Assembly (NCBI GenBank): GCA_937883775.1
Contig: CAKZXZ010000164.1
Span: 1-54,207, forward strand
Length of the DNA: 54,207 bases
From: an uncultured Paracoccaceae bacterium
Lineage (GTDB): Bacteria; Pseudomonadota; Alphaproteobacteria; Rhodobacterales; Rhodobacteraceae
Direction of reading: 5' to 3'
The notes below the pieces were generated by a model. It was not told where the DNA came from. It ran no database searches and saw only the letters and a program-made list of their open reading frames with translations. Positions within the stretch are counted from its first letter, which is position 1. Each line of letters opens with the position of its first letter. Below are positions 41,410 through 49,799 of this stretch, piece by piece. Both the position numbers and the translations under genes were made by a program.

Positions 41410-41832
41410 ATGGCTGATCTAAAATTTCGTCTGCACACCCCGACCGATCCTGACAAGGCGCGTGTCCTTCATGAGCGATTGGTGGAAACAGGCGAAACTC
41501 TGCGGACTGCCGATATCGAGACGTTTCTGTTCACGCTCGAAGACGAGGCGGGCACGCTTTGCGGCGGTTGCAAAGGCGATATCGCGTTTCGCAGCGCCCA
41601 TATAGCCGAGCTTTGGGTCGACGAGGCCTACCAAGGTCAGGGGTTCGGCCGTGCGCTTTTGCACCGTGCAGAGACCCATGCACTGGCCCGCAATTGTATG
41701 CGCATCCACCTCGAAACTCGCAGTGAAGCGGCCCGCGCAGTCTACCAGAAAGTGGGCTACCGCGTCTTTGGACAGCTGAGCGATTACAAGGGCTCGCAGG
41801 CGTTCTATTACCTTGAAAAGCGGCTTGATTAA
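41410..41832 (+). CDS. GNAT-family N-acetyltransferase
   Basis: A 140-residue acetyltransferase with the acetyl-CoA loop VDEAYQGQGFGRALL and the late segment RSEAARAVYQKVGYR. The substrate is unknown. It starts 15 bases after the dehydrogenase stop and ends 10 bases from the converging membrane-protein gene. Confidence 0.82.
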   Translation: MADLKFRLHTPTDPDKARVLHERLVETGETLRTADIETFLFTLEDEAGTLCGGCKGDIAFRSAHIAELWVDEAYQGQGFGRALLHRAETHALARNCMRIHLETRSEAARAVYQKVGYRVFGQLSDYKGSQAFYYLEKRLD

Positions 41833-41842
41833 GAGCGGTGCT

Positions 41843-42520
41843 TTAGGCCGAGGCGAGGTTTGCCGACGTGGCGGCTTGTTCGCGTCTGACCCGGCGCAGA
41901 ACTTCAAAGAACCCTGCAAGAAAGACCGCTTCGGCCATTAGTTTGCAGACCTCTTCAAATGTGCCGAGCATCTTTTTGAGTGTCGATACCATCGCATCTG
42001 ACAGGCCCATCCATTCCAGAACTGCCTTATCGTTGGTCACTGCGTCCAGAACCACGGAGACCGCGACAATCGAAAAGCCAACCGCCAGATAACCGAACAG
42101 CATTTTGTAGCGCATGATCTCGGCCCGGGCGAGGTAAAGCGCGCCGGCCCCCAAAATCGCATAAGCGCCGATGATGAAATCATCCAATCGATCCGTCAGC
42201 GGGGTCTGGGTCATGCCAAAGAACCGGTGAATGTCCCGATCAAGCCCTTCGTGGAACTTGAATTGGTCATCATACGCCAGAAAAACAAAGCCAACGGCCA
42301 TAAGCAACCAGATCAAATGGCTGCGCCGAAGCAGATAGATCCGAAAATTCGTGACGCCAAGCAAAAGCAGCAAGATCACCGAGATATAGGTCCCCGCCAT
42401 GCGTTCGCCGTAATGCTTGAAGATATTGTCGTCCAGATATCCAAGAAGGATCATGATGGCGTTCAGAACAAGCACGGTTATGACCAACCGTTTGCTCGTC
42501 CAATAGTTCAGCTCGCGCAT
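41843..42520 (-). CDS. Five-helix membrane protein of unknown function with conserved-looking acidic/His residues
   Basis: A 225-residue inner-membrane protein with five strong hydrophobic segments (about 12-29, 43-63, 68-83, 113-131, 141-158) and a sixth amphipathic one (about 193-208). Charged residues sit at the helix ends: D84, D85, H90, E91 (AYDDQFKFHEGLD), D113, D114 (RLDDFIIG), D159, and E189, E190, K193 (FEEVCK). Their spacing looks like a metal or proton site and I recall uncharacterised families with a similar pattern. No name can be given. The ATG at 42520 has GGGGAA upstream. Confidence 0.65.
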   Translation of the reverse strand: MRELNYWTSKRLVITVLVLNAIMILLGYLDDNIFKHYGERMAGTYISVILLLLLGVTNFRIYLLRRSHLIWLLMAVGFVFLAYDDQFKFHEGLDRDIHRFFGMTQTPLTDRLDDFIIGAYAILGAGALYLARAEIMRYKMLFGYLAVGFSIVAVSVVLDAVTNDKAVLEWMGLSDAMVSTLKKMLGTFEEVCKLMAEAVFLAGFFEVLRRVRREQAATSANLASA

Positions 42521-42619
42521 TGAATTGTTCCCCACCCTGTAAGGCGTCGTAAAACTGTTACATTGCCTTATAGGGTGAAGTACAAGATGGGAATATTCTT
42601 TTTTTGCTGCCCGCTGCGG

Positions 42620-43429
42620 TCAGGAATAAGTCTCATCATCGGTTGGGAATGCCCGCGATTTGACTTCGTCAGCGTATTGGCTGACCGCCTCTTCGATCTG
42701 TGGACCAAGATTGCCATAGACTTTCACGAATTTCGGGGTCCACGCATTTAGGCCCAGCATATCCTCAAGCACAAGGATCTGGCCATCGCATTGCGCCGAT
42801 GCACCGATCCCAATCGTGGGGATTGCGATCTGCGTTGTGATCTTGGCCGCCAGCGGCTCGACCATGCCTTCCAGCACAATCGCAAATGCACCCGCTTCGG
42901 TAACAGCCGCCGCATCTGCCTCGTGCAGGGGCCAGCTGTCTTCATCCCGCCCTTGGGTCTTGAACCCGCCCATGACGTGACTTGATTGCGGGGTCAGACC
43001 GATATGCGCCATCACCGGAATACCGCGTTCAGTCAGAAAGCGGATCGTTTCGGCCATGCGTGCGCCGCCCTCCAGCTTGACCGCGCCGCAGCCGGTTTCC
43101 TTCATGATGTGAGCCGCGTTTCGAAACGCGATGGCTGGAGATTCTTCGTAAGTGCCAAACGGCATATCGACCACGACCAGCGCCTTTTGTGTCCCGCGCA
43201 CAACCGCTTTGCCATGCACGATCATCATTTCAAGCGACACGCCTACAGTGCTGTCCATGCCATGCATCACCATCCCCAGACTGTCGCCCACTAGAATGAA
43301 ATCCGCATATTTATCTACGATTGCAGCGGTATGCGCGTGATAAGATGTCAGCGACACAATCGGCTCACCTCCTTTACGCGCCGCGATCTGCGGAACAGTG
43401 GTGCGGCGAATTTTGCTTTGAGTACTCAT
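42620..43429 (-). CDS. panB: 3-methyl-2-oxobutanoate hydroxymethyltransferase
   Basis: A 269-residue TIM-barrel enzyme making ketopantoate from 2-oxoisovalerate and methylene-tetrahydrofolate, the first pantothenate step. Motifs include [33 protein letters not shown]-like [17 protein letters not shown], and [15 protein letters not shown]. Its start lies 4 bases past the panC stop, so panC-panB form an operon. Confidence 0.95.
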   Translation of the reverse strand: MSTQSKIRRTTVPQIAARKGGEPIVSLTSYHAHTAAIVDKYADFILVGDSLGMVMHGMDSTVGVSLEMMIVHGKAVVRGTQKALVVVDMPFGTYEESPAIAFRNAAHIMKETGCGAVKLEGGARMAETIRFLTERGIPVMAHIGLTPQSSHVMGGFKTQGRDEDSWPLHEADAAAVTEAGAFAIVLEGMVEPLAAKITTQIAIPTIGIGASAQCDGQILVLEDMLGLNAWTPKFVKVYGNLGPQIEEAVSQYADEVKSRAFPTDDETYS

Positions 43430-43432
43430 GGC

Positions 43433-44284
43433 TTAGGCTCCGGGATGCACAACATGCTGGTCAATCAAAAGAACGCCACCAAACTCGGCCGAGATCATAA
43501 TGGCGGTGGGGCCTTTCAGCGGCCCGCTGATCGGATCAAGGCTTTCGGCCTCGACAATATCAACCGCTTTGAGGGTCGCGCGCGGCTCTGCGGTGATAAG
43601 ATCGGCAATGACCGACCACATCTCTTCCACCGTAGTGCCAGCGGCAGCTGCCGCCTCGGCCGCCATCAGCGAGCGGTGCAAAACCACCGCTGCCGCGCGG
43701 TCGTCGGGGCCAAGGCGCACATTGCGCGATGACATGGCAAGCCCATCCGGCTCGCGCATCGTTGCGACCCCTTCGATGGTCAGCGGCATATGCAGATCGC
43801 GCACCATCTTCTTGATGATCTGCAACTGCTGATAGTCCTTCTCGCCAAAGTAGGCGGCATCGGGTTGCACGATATTAAAAAGCCGCGCGACCACTGTCGT
43901 CACGCCGCGAAAATGCCCTGGGCGCACCTTGCCATGTAGCATATTCGCCATGCGCGTTGTCTCGACGATTGTTTCGTCGCCTGCCGGATAAATCGTCGGC
44001 GCCTTGGGCAGAAAAACGCAATCCACGCCTTCGTCGGATAGCATTTCCAGATCGCGTTTGTCATCTGACGGGTAAGTGGCCAGATCGGCCATTTGTCCAA
44101 ACTGCGTCGGGTTCACAAAGATCGTCGCGACCACGCGGTCATGGTTGGCCCGCGCCGCTTGCATCAGGCTAAGATGACCGGCATGCAACGCGCCCATCGT
44201 TGTCACCAGACCAACGGTTTCACCGGCCCCACGATAGCGCGCCACCTGCGCGCGCGTGTCCGAAACGGTGGATGTCGTAATCAC
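43433..44284 (-). CDS. panC: Pantothenate synthetase (pantoate-beta-alanine ligase)
   Basis: A 283-residue ligase joining pantoate and beta-alanine with ATP. The HIGH-like motif is TTMGALHAGHLSL, then FVNPTQFG, FGEKDYQQLQIIKKM and the KMSKS-like AMSSRNVRLG. It is transcribed before panB and 24 bases after the DM13 gene. Confidence 0.95.
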   Translation of the reverse strand: MITTSTVSDTRAQVARYRGAGETVGLVTTMGALHAGHLSLMQAARANHDRVVATIFVNPTQFGQMADLATYPSDDKRDLEMLSDEGVDCVFLPKAPTIYPAGDETIVETTRMANMLHGKVRPGHFRGVTTVVARLFNIVQPDAAYFGEKDYQQLQIIKKMVRDLHMPLTIEGVATMREPDGLAMSSRNVRLGPDDRAAAVVLHRSLMAAEAAAAAGTTVEEMWSVIADLITAEPRATLKAVDIVEAESLDPISGPLKGPTAIMISAEFGGVLLIDQHVVHPGA

Positions 44285-44308
44285 GTAAGTCTCTCTTTTA
44301 TTGGTATT

Positions 44309-44788
44309 TTAGCTGGGAGGGCTCAACGCCGCCGGAGAGAACAACACTCCGAACTGCTCGCACCAGATCACAGCGGATCCATAGGCTGCAAGATCCGCAT
44401 CCGCAGGGATCGGATAGGCTTGATTGCCGATGTTGCCTTTCAATTGGCCCAGCGACAGGAACGCGGCCTCTTTGACGTCCGCTGACGTCTGCGGATCGGG
44501 GTGGGCGGACAGCCATACCTCCAGATCGGGGCCATTCGTGACCTCGAAATCCGTCAGTTGCAGCTCAAACCCGCCATCAGCGCGGGTCACGATCCGCACA
44601 TCGCCCGTCCCCTTATGCGCCGCATCTGCATCGCGCAGCGTGCCAACGGCGATGGTCTGGGTGCCGCTTGTTGCGATTGTCTCATTCACTTCGACATCGA
44701 TCCACAGCGGCGAGGCGAGATACCAAAACGCGGCTCCAAAAACGGCGCCTAGCAGGAAACTGGGTATGATAAGTTTCAAAGCGCGCAT
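44309..44788 (-). CDS. DM13 domain protein, membrane-anchored or exported
   Basis: A 159-residue protein with an N-terminal membrane segment or uncleaved signal (about 3-24) and a DM13 domain (about 50-155; VRIVTRADGGFELQLTDF, TNGPDLEVWLSAHPDP, KGNIGNQAYPIP, AVIWCEQFGVLFSPAAL). DM13 domains have been proposed to act in electron transfer through a conserved cysteine, here in IWCEQF. GGAGG precedes the ATG. It leads the panC-panB direction, with no obvious functional link. Confidence 0.82.
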   Translation of the reverse strand: MRALKLIIPSFLLGAVFGAAFWYLASPLWIDVEVNETIATSGTQTIAVGTLRDADAAHKGTGDVRIVTRADGGFELQLTDFEVTNGPDLEVWLSAHPDPQTSADVKEAAFLSLGQLKGNIGNQAYPIPADADLAAYGSAVIWCEQFGVLFSPAALSPPS

Positions 44789-44946
44789 CGGAAAAGCCTC
44801 CAAGTGTTGGTATCACCCTACCGACTTTCCCTCTGGCTGCCAAGAAACGCCCCTGCGTCGGAAACGCGCTGCAATGGGTCGCGCGGTTGAAACGGCCCAA
44901 GCGGTCGTTTGGGCATGGTATTGCTGGAACGAAGTGGAGTCAGTCG

Positions 44947-47442
44947 ATGAAAACCCATGTCAAAGCTCTTGTTGTCGGTGGCGGTGCCGTTGGTACGTCG
45001 ATTGCGTATCACCTTGGCAAAGCCGGATGGGACACGATGCTCCTTGAGCGGGACGAGTTGACGTCGGGATCTACTTGGCATGCTGCGGGTCTGCTGCCTT
45101 ACTTCAACATGAGCTATGCGACGACCCATATTCATGACTATTCCATCAAGTTCTATAAAACTCTTGAGGAAGAGACCGGGTTGAACGCCGGTTTTTACGT
45201 GGTCGGTAACCTGCGCATGGCGCAAACTGATGAACGCATGGACGAATACATGCTGTATGCGTCCACAGCGGAAACCTGCGGCGTGCCCTATGAATGGCTG
45301 TCGCCCGCGCAAATCAAAGAGCGTTATCCGCTGGTGCGCACCGAGGATCTGAAGGGTGCGATTTACCATCCCACAGACGGCTACATTAACCCTGCTGATG
45401 TGACGATGGCGATGGCCAAGGGTGCGCGTCAGCACGGCGTGACCATTGAACGGAAATGGCAGGTTGATGGGTATCACTGGACTGGGTCTGAATGGGTCGT
45501 GACCATTACCAAGATGGTCGAAAAGGGGGGCAATCTGGTTGCTTCCGACGAACAGACAACGATCACGGCAGAGCATGTTGTGACCGCCACAGGCAATCAT
45601 GCGCAGCGTACGGCCAAACTGCTGGGCATCAAGATCCCCGCCATCCCGGTGGAACATCAGTTTATCGTAACCGAGCCTGATCCCGCACTCGTCGAATGGC
45701 GTAAATCCAACCCTGAGCATCCGGTTCTGCGCGACGCAGACGCCAAATGGTATGTCCGCGAAGAGCGCGGCGGCTGGATCCTTGGCCCCTATGAACGGGG
45801 CGCCCCCGCGCGCTTTGAATATGCGGTGCCCGACAGCTTCCGCGCCGATCTTTTCCCCCTCGATCTTGAACGGATCGAAGAGGAATACATGTCGATGATC
45901 CACCGCATCCCGACCACGGAAGAGGTTGGTTTGAAAGATGATTTCAACGGTCCGATCTGCTATACACCGGATGGTAATCCGCTCATCGGTCCGGCGCCGG
46001 GCTTGCGGAATATGTGGCTGGCTGAAGGGTTTAGCTTCGGCATTACGGCTGCAGGCGGTGCGGGGCATTACCTTGCCCAGATGATGACCGAAGGCGAGGC
46101 CGAGATCGACATGGCCTCCCTCGATCCGAAGCGCTATGGCGATTGGATGACGACAGATTACGCCGCCCGCAAGAACGAAGAGGCGTATGAACACGTCTAT
46201 ATTCTGCACCATCCAGACGAAGAGCGCCCTGCCTGTCGCCTGCTGCGCACGGCCCCGGCATATGACCGGCAAAAGGCCCGCGGGGCGCAGTTCGGTTGCG
46301 TCAACGGGTTTGAGCGCCCGAACTATTTTGGTCCGTTGGATGCCGGCGATACTTTCGATCACGACGCCCGGTCGTTCCGCCGTGGGGGCTGGTGGAAATA
46401 TGCGTTTGAAGAAGCCAAGGCGATCCGCGAGGGGGTCGGCCTTGTCGACGCCACTGCCTTTACCAAGCACCGTATCAGCGGTCCCGGTGCGACCGCATTC
46501 CTTGATTGGTTTACCACGAACAAGCTGCCCAAAGTCGGTCGCATTAACCTGACTTACGCGCTGACCGATGCAGGGACGACGCGCACCGAATACACCATCG
46601 TTCGGGTCGCCGAGGATGATTATTACCTTGTGTCAGCCGGGGCATGGCACGCCTACGATCAGGATTTTCTTTACAAAGCGATCATGGATAAAGAGGCTGA
46701 ATTTGGCCGCATAAACGAAGAAGATGTTACATCAAAATGGGGTGTTTTCGCCATCGCCGGACCGAAATCCCGTGATGTTCTGAAAGAGATCATCAAAGAT
46801 GTTGACCCCGGAACGGCACTATCAAACACCCGTTTTCCGTGGTTGTCATGCCGCGATATCGAACTGGGCATGTGCCCGGTGCGCGCGATCCGTGTGGCCT
46901 ATACCGGAGAGCTTGGCTGGGAGCTACACCACCCGATCGAGATGCAGAATTATCTCTTTGATCTGCTTGAAAAGGCGGGCGAAAAACATGGCATGAAGCT
47001 GGTGGGAGCACGCGCGCAAAACTGGCTTCGGCAGGAAAAATCCTATCGCGCTTTCGGCACGGAACTTGGCCGCGATGCCACACCCCAAGAGGCTGATCTG
47101 CCGCGCTTTATTGACCTTGGCAAAAACTTTCACGGCAAGGCGGCAATGCTTGAAACAGGGGTGCGGTCGAAATGTGTGACGCTGCTGATTGATGGACCTG
47201 CAGACGCTGATCCATGGGGCCGCGAGGTGTTGTATCATGGGGACACGTGTGTTGGTCGCCTAACCTCGGGCGGGTATTCGGTGACGTTCGAAAAGTCGAT
47301 CGGGATGGGTTATGTCACGCCCGATCTGGCGGTGCCGGGCACCAGATTGAAGGTCAAAATGTTGGATCAGCTCTGGGATGCCGAAATTGTCGATGACAGC
47401 CCCTATGATCCGACGAATGCGGCGATCCGCGTTGATGGTTAA
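44947..47442 (+). CDS. FAD-dependent dehydrogenase with GcvT domain (dimethylglycine/sarcosine dehydrogenase-like)
   Basis: An 831-residue two-part enzyme. The N-terminal half is an FAD oxidoreductase (VVGGGAVGTSIAYHLG at the start, GSTWHAAGLLPYF, and VTATGNHAQ). The C-terminal half is a folate-binding aminomethyltransferase domain (SGPGATAFLDWFTTN, GPKSRDVLKE, YTGELGWELH, ARAQNWLRQEKSYRAFGTEL). Such proteins demethylate dimethylglycine, sarcosine or related N-methyl compounds and pass the one-carbon unit to tetrahydrofolate. Roseobacters carry several paralogues, so the substrate is open. GGAG lies before the ATG. Confidence 0.85.
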   Translation: MKTHVKALVVGGGAVGTSIAYHLGKAGWDTMLLERDELTSGSTWHAAGLLPYFNMSYATTHIHDYSIKFYKTLEEETGLNAGFYVVGNLRMAQTDERMDEYMLYASTAETCGVPYEWLSPAQIKERYPLVRTEDLKGAIYHPTDGYINPADVTMAMAKGARQHGVTIERKWQVDGYHWTGSEWVVTITKMVEKGGNLVASDEQTTITAEHVVTATGNHAQRTAKLLGIKIPAIPVEHQFIVTEPDPALVEWRKSNPEHPVLRDADAKWYVREERGGWILGPYERGAPARFEYAVPDSFRADLFPLDLERIEEEYMSMIHRIPTTEEVGLKDDFNGPICYTPDGNPLIGPAPGLRNMWLAEGFSFGITAAGGAGHYLAQMMTEGEAEIDMASLDPKRYGDWMTTDYAARKNEEAYEHVYILHHPDEERPACRLLRTAPAYDRQKARGAQFGCVNGFERPNYFGPLDAGDTFDHDARSFRRGGWWKYAFEEAKAIREGVGLVDATAFTKHRISGPGATAFLDWFTTNKLPKVGRINLTYALTDAGTTRTEYTIVRVAEDDYYLVSAGAWHAYDQDFLYKAIMDKEAEFGRINEEDVTSKWGVFAIAGPKSRDVLKEIIKDVDPGTALSNTRFPWLSCRDIELGMCPVRAIRVAYTGELGWELHHPIEMQNYLFDLLEKAGEKHGMKLVGARAQNWLRQEKSYRAFGTELGRDATPQEADLPRFIDLGKNFHGKAAMLETGVRSKCVTLLIDGPADADPWGREVLYHGDTCVGRLTSGGYSVTFEKSIGMGYVTPDLAVPGTRLKVKMLDQLWDAEIVDDSPYDPTNAAIRVDG

Positions 47443-47479
47443 CCTTGACGTAAGCAGATTAAACGCTTTTTAGGTCGGT

Positions 47480-47998
47480 ATGATCCGCCTTATCTTTCTT
47501 AGCGCCATTGGCCTGCTTGTGGTTGCCCTTGGCATCCTTTTGACTGTGCGCAGCACAGACCCGGTTCAGGTCCATCTGAGCGGTGATGCGGCAGATGCGT
47601 TGCGTGCCGAGATCATTTTGCCAGACGGGCTTAGCTATACCGATGATATCAATAAAGCACGCTTACGGATTGTTAGTGTGGCTGAGTGGTTTAACCTTCA
47701 GTTTATTCCGGGCGCGGTTGCGCAATGCGGCACCGCTTGTGAATTGGAAGACGCTCCTGATCTGGTCCGCGTCATTTCGTTAAAGCCTGCAGGCAGCATT
47801 AAAACGGTTCTTCTGAACGCTACATTTCTCACAAATCTTCGTGCCGATGACGCGCCCGGACCAGAAGCCCTGGCCTGCCTCGCGCGCATCATCGAAGCCG
47901 AATTGGCGACGCTTCAATCAGCGGTCCCACCTGAATGTGCGGCACAGATAAGCATCTTGACCCGGCGCGAATTGCCGTTTGGTCTGGGTTACTTCTGA
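47480..47998 (+). CDS. Small membrane-anchored protein, function unknown
   Basis: A 172-residue protein with a single N-terminal membrane helix (about 2-24) followed by a periplasmic domain with four cysteines (CGTAC near 82-86, then C near 136 and C near 154). Two disulfides are possible. I do not recognise a family. It starts 37 bases after the dehydrogenase gene and overlaps the converging DUF938 gene by 10 bases. Confidence 0.6.
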   Translation: MIRLIFLSAIGLLVVALGILLTVRSTDPVQVHLSGDAADALRAEIILPDGLSYTDDINKARLRIVSVAEWFNLQFIPGAVAQCGTACELEDAPDLVRVISLKPAGSIKTVLLNATFLTNLRADDAPGPEALACLARIIEAELATLQSAVPPECAAQISILTRRELPFGLGYF

Positions 47999-48585
47999 AG
48001 CACAAGGCCCACGTTGTTTGCGGGCATATGATGTGTCGTGACACCTAGCCCAAGACATTCAATATAAGTGCAAATATCGGTTAGATCTTTATATCCTGCC
48101 TCGGGATTTTCGCTTTGGATACGCGCATGAAATTCAGCATCGCCCGGACTGGTTGCAACGCCATTACGCAAGAACGGCCCATAGATCAAAGCGGTGCCGC
48201 CTTTGCCAAGCGCCAAGGCGATTTCTTCTAGAATCGTGTGCGCTGCTTCGGCAGGTATGAGATGCAGAAGATTGATAAGCACAATCAGATCATAGGTGTC
48301 TTGAGTTGCGGCCCAGTCGGATTTGGACGCATCCAGACGGATCGGTGGCCTCAGGTTGGTGCCCGCATGATCGGTGGACCAGTCGCGGATTGAAGCAAGT
48401 CGGGCCGGGTCAATATCGCTAGGTTGCCAAGTTATACTTGGAAAGGCAGCAGCAAAATACAACATATGTTGGCCAGTCCCGCTTGCGATCTCCAAAGCGC
48501 GTCCATGCTTTGGTGCGACACTGCGCAGCAGTTCGACAATCGGCTCCCGATTGCGCGCCGCCGATGGTGAGGTCAGGCGTTTCAT
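47989..48585 (-). CDS. DUF938 family, SAM-dependent methyltransferase-like
   Basis: A 198-residue protein of the DUF938 family. ALEIASGTGQHMLYFAAAFP is the SAM-binding motif I, then WQPSDIDPARLASI and LIVLINLLHLIP. The family is widespread in Proteobacteria and its substrate is unknown. Its start overlaps the stop of the DAO oxidase gene (ATGA), so the two are co-expressed. Confidence 0.85.
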   Translation of the reverse strand: MKRLTSPSAARNREPIVELLRSVAPKHGRALEIASGTGQHMLYFAAAFPSITWQPSDIDPARLASIRDWSTDHAGTNLRPPIRLDASKSDWAATQDTYDLIVLINLLHLIPAEAAHTILEEIALALGKGGTALIYGPFLRNGVATSPGDAEFHARIQSENPEAGYKDLTDICTYIECLGLGVTTHHMPANNVGLVLQK

Positions 48586-49652
48586 GCGAACCGGGCAGGC
48601 GACAGGGCTGCGATGGTTTTGGCGTCCAGTTCAGGAGCGCGTACCAGCACGCTGTCGGCGCAAAGCTGGGAGGCCGCTTGGGCTGTTTGAAAGCCATAGC
48701 CACCCTGGCCCGCTAACCATACAAATGTCGGGTCGCTTTCGTCAGGCCCGATGACCAAGGCGCGATCTGGCGCAAAGCTGCGCAGGCCAGCCCAGGTGGT
48801 TTCCACGCGGGTTACCTCTGTGGTGACCATCTCTTGATATCGCGCGATCCCTTCGGCCAGGACCATGTCTTCGGCCCAGGCGTCTTGCGGTGTCAGTGGG
48901 TCTTCGTCTGCTGGTGAGATGAGCCACTTTCCGGCATCGGGCTTGGCATACCATGCCTCGTTTACGCCATCGACAAATGGCCAATCGCGCACATCATGAT
49001 CGCCCGGCGCCGGGACGCGTGCAATTGATCGGCGGTAAGGCTGGATGCCCAGAGGGGTGAGACCGGCGAGGGTGGCGATCTCATCGGCCCAAGCCCCCGC
49101 TGCGTTAACGATGATGTCGGCACTCCAGCTTTGCTCGGCGGCTTGAACGGTCCAGCGGCTGCCGCTTTTCTTGATTGCGTCCACGCGGGCCCCTGTCACA
49201 AATTCCGTCCCCGCGGCCAAAGCGGTTTTGCGGTAGGTTTGTAGCAAAAGGTCGGTGTCCAAATCCTGTGCTGTCGCCAGAAAACCCGCAAACGCGCAGG
49301 TGGTTGCATTAACGATCGGCAAGACCTGTTGGGCATCAGCGATACTGACACGCTCCATGCCGAAACTGATACGCTCGGTTTCGAAATCATCGGCCTCATC
49401 TGCTTTGCCAAGCAGCATCATACCGCGAGGCGAAAGGACATTTGCAGCAAGATAGGCATCCTCGGACGCTTCATTCAGCGCTCGGACAGTTTGATTTCCG
49501 TATGCTTTCAGAAACATAGCCGCTGAACGTCCGGACGCGTGATAGGCCAGCGCGTCCTCTGCTTCCAGCACCGTGACCGATGCATCCACAGCGATTGCGG
49601 CCGCAGCCGAAACCCCGGCAATTCCGCCTCCAATGATGATGACGTTGGTCAA
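48582..49652 (-). CDS. FAD-dependent oxidoreductase of the DAO family (glycine/D-amino acid oxidase-like)
   Basis: A 356-residue flavoprotein. The dinucleotide motif is VIIIGGGIAGVSAAAAIA at the N-terminus; FAD contacts include YHASGRSAAMFL and VNAAGAWADEIA; GQGGYGFQTAQAAS is the C-terminal motif. The substrate is probably an amino acid or N-methyl amine. The start is a TTG at 49652 with GGGAGG at good distance. It is divergent from dnaE across 147 bases. Confidence 0.82.
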   Translation of the reverse strand: MTNVIIIGGGIAGVSAAAAIAVDASVTVLEAEDALAYHASGRSAAMFLKAYGNQTVRALNEASEDAYLAANVLSPRGMMLLGKADEADDFETERISFGMERVSIADAQQVLPIVNATTCAFAGFLATAQDLDTDLLLQTYRKTALAAGTEFVTGARVDAIKKSGSRWTVQAAEQSWSADIIVNAAGAWADEIATLAGLTPLGIQPYRRSIARVPAPGDHDVRDWPFVDGVNEAWYAKPDAGKWLISPADEDPLTPQDAWAEDMVLAEGIARYQEMVTTEVTRVETTWAGLRSFAPDRALVIGPDESDPTFVWLAGQGGYGFQTAQAASQLCADSVLVRAPELDAKTIAALSPARFA

Positions 49653-49799
49653 ACCCGTCCTCCCACCCGTCGCAATTCACGAAAAAAACGCGTGACATTA
49701 AGCATCTTCATCAAGGCTACCCGGACGCTGCGCGACCGCAAGCATCTTTTCCGCGCGCGGTCGCTTCCATCACCTGCTCCACGCGGATACGTTGCCATT

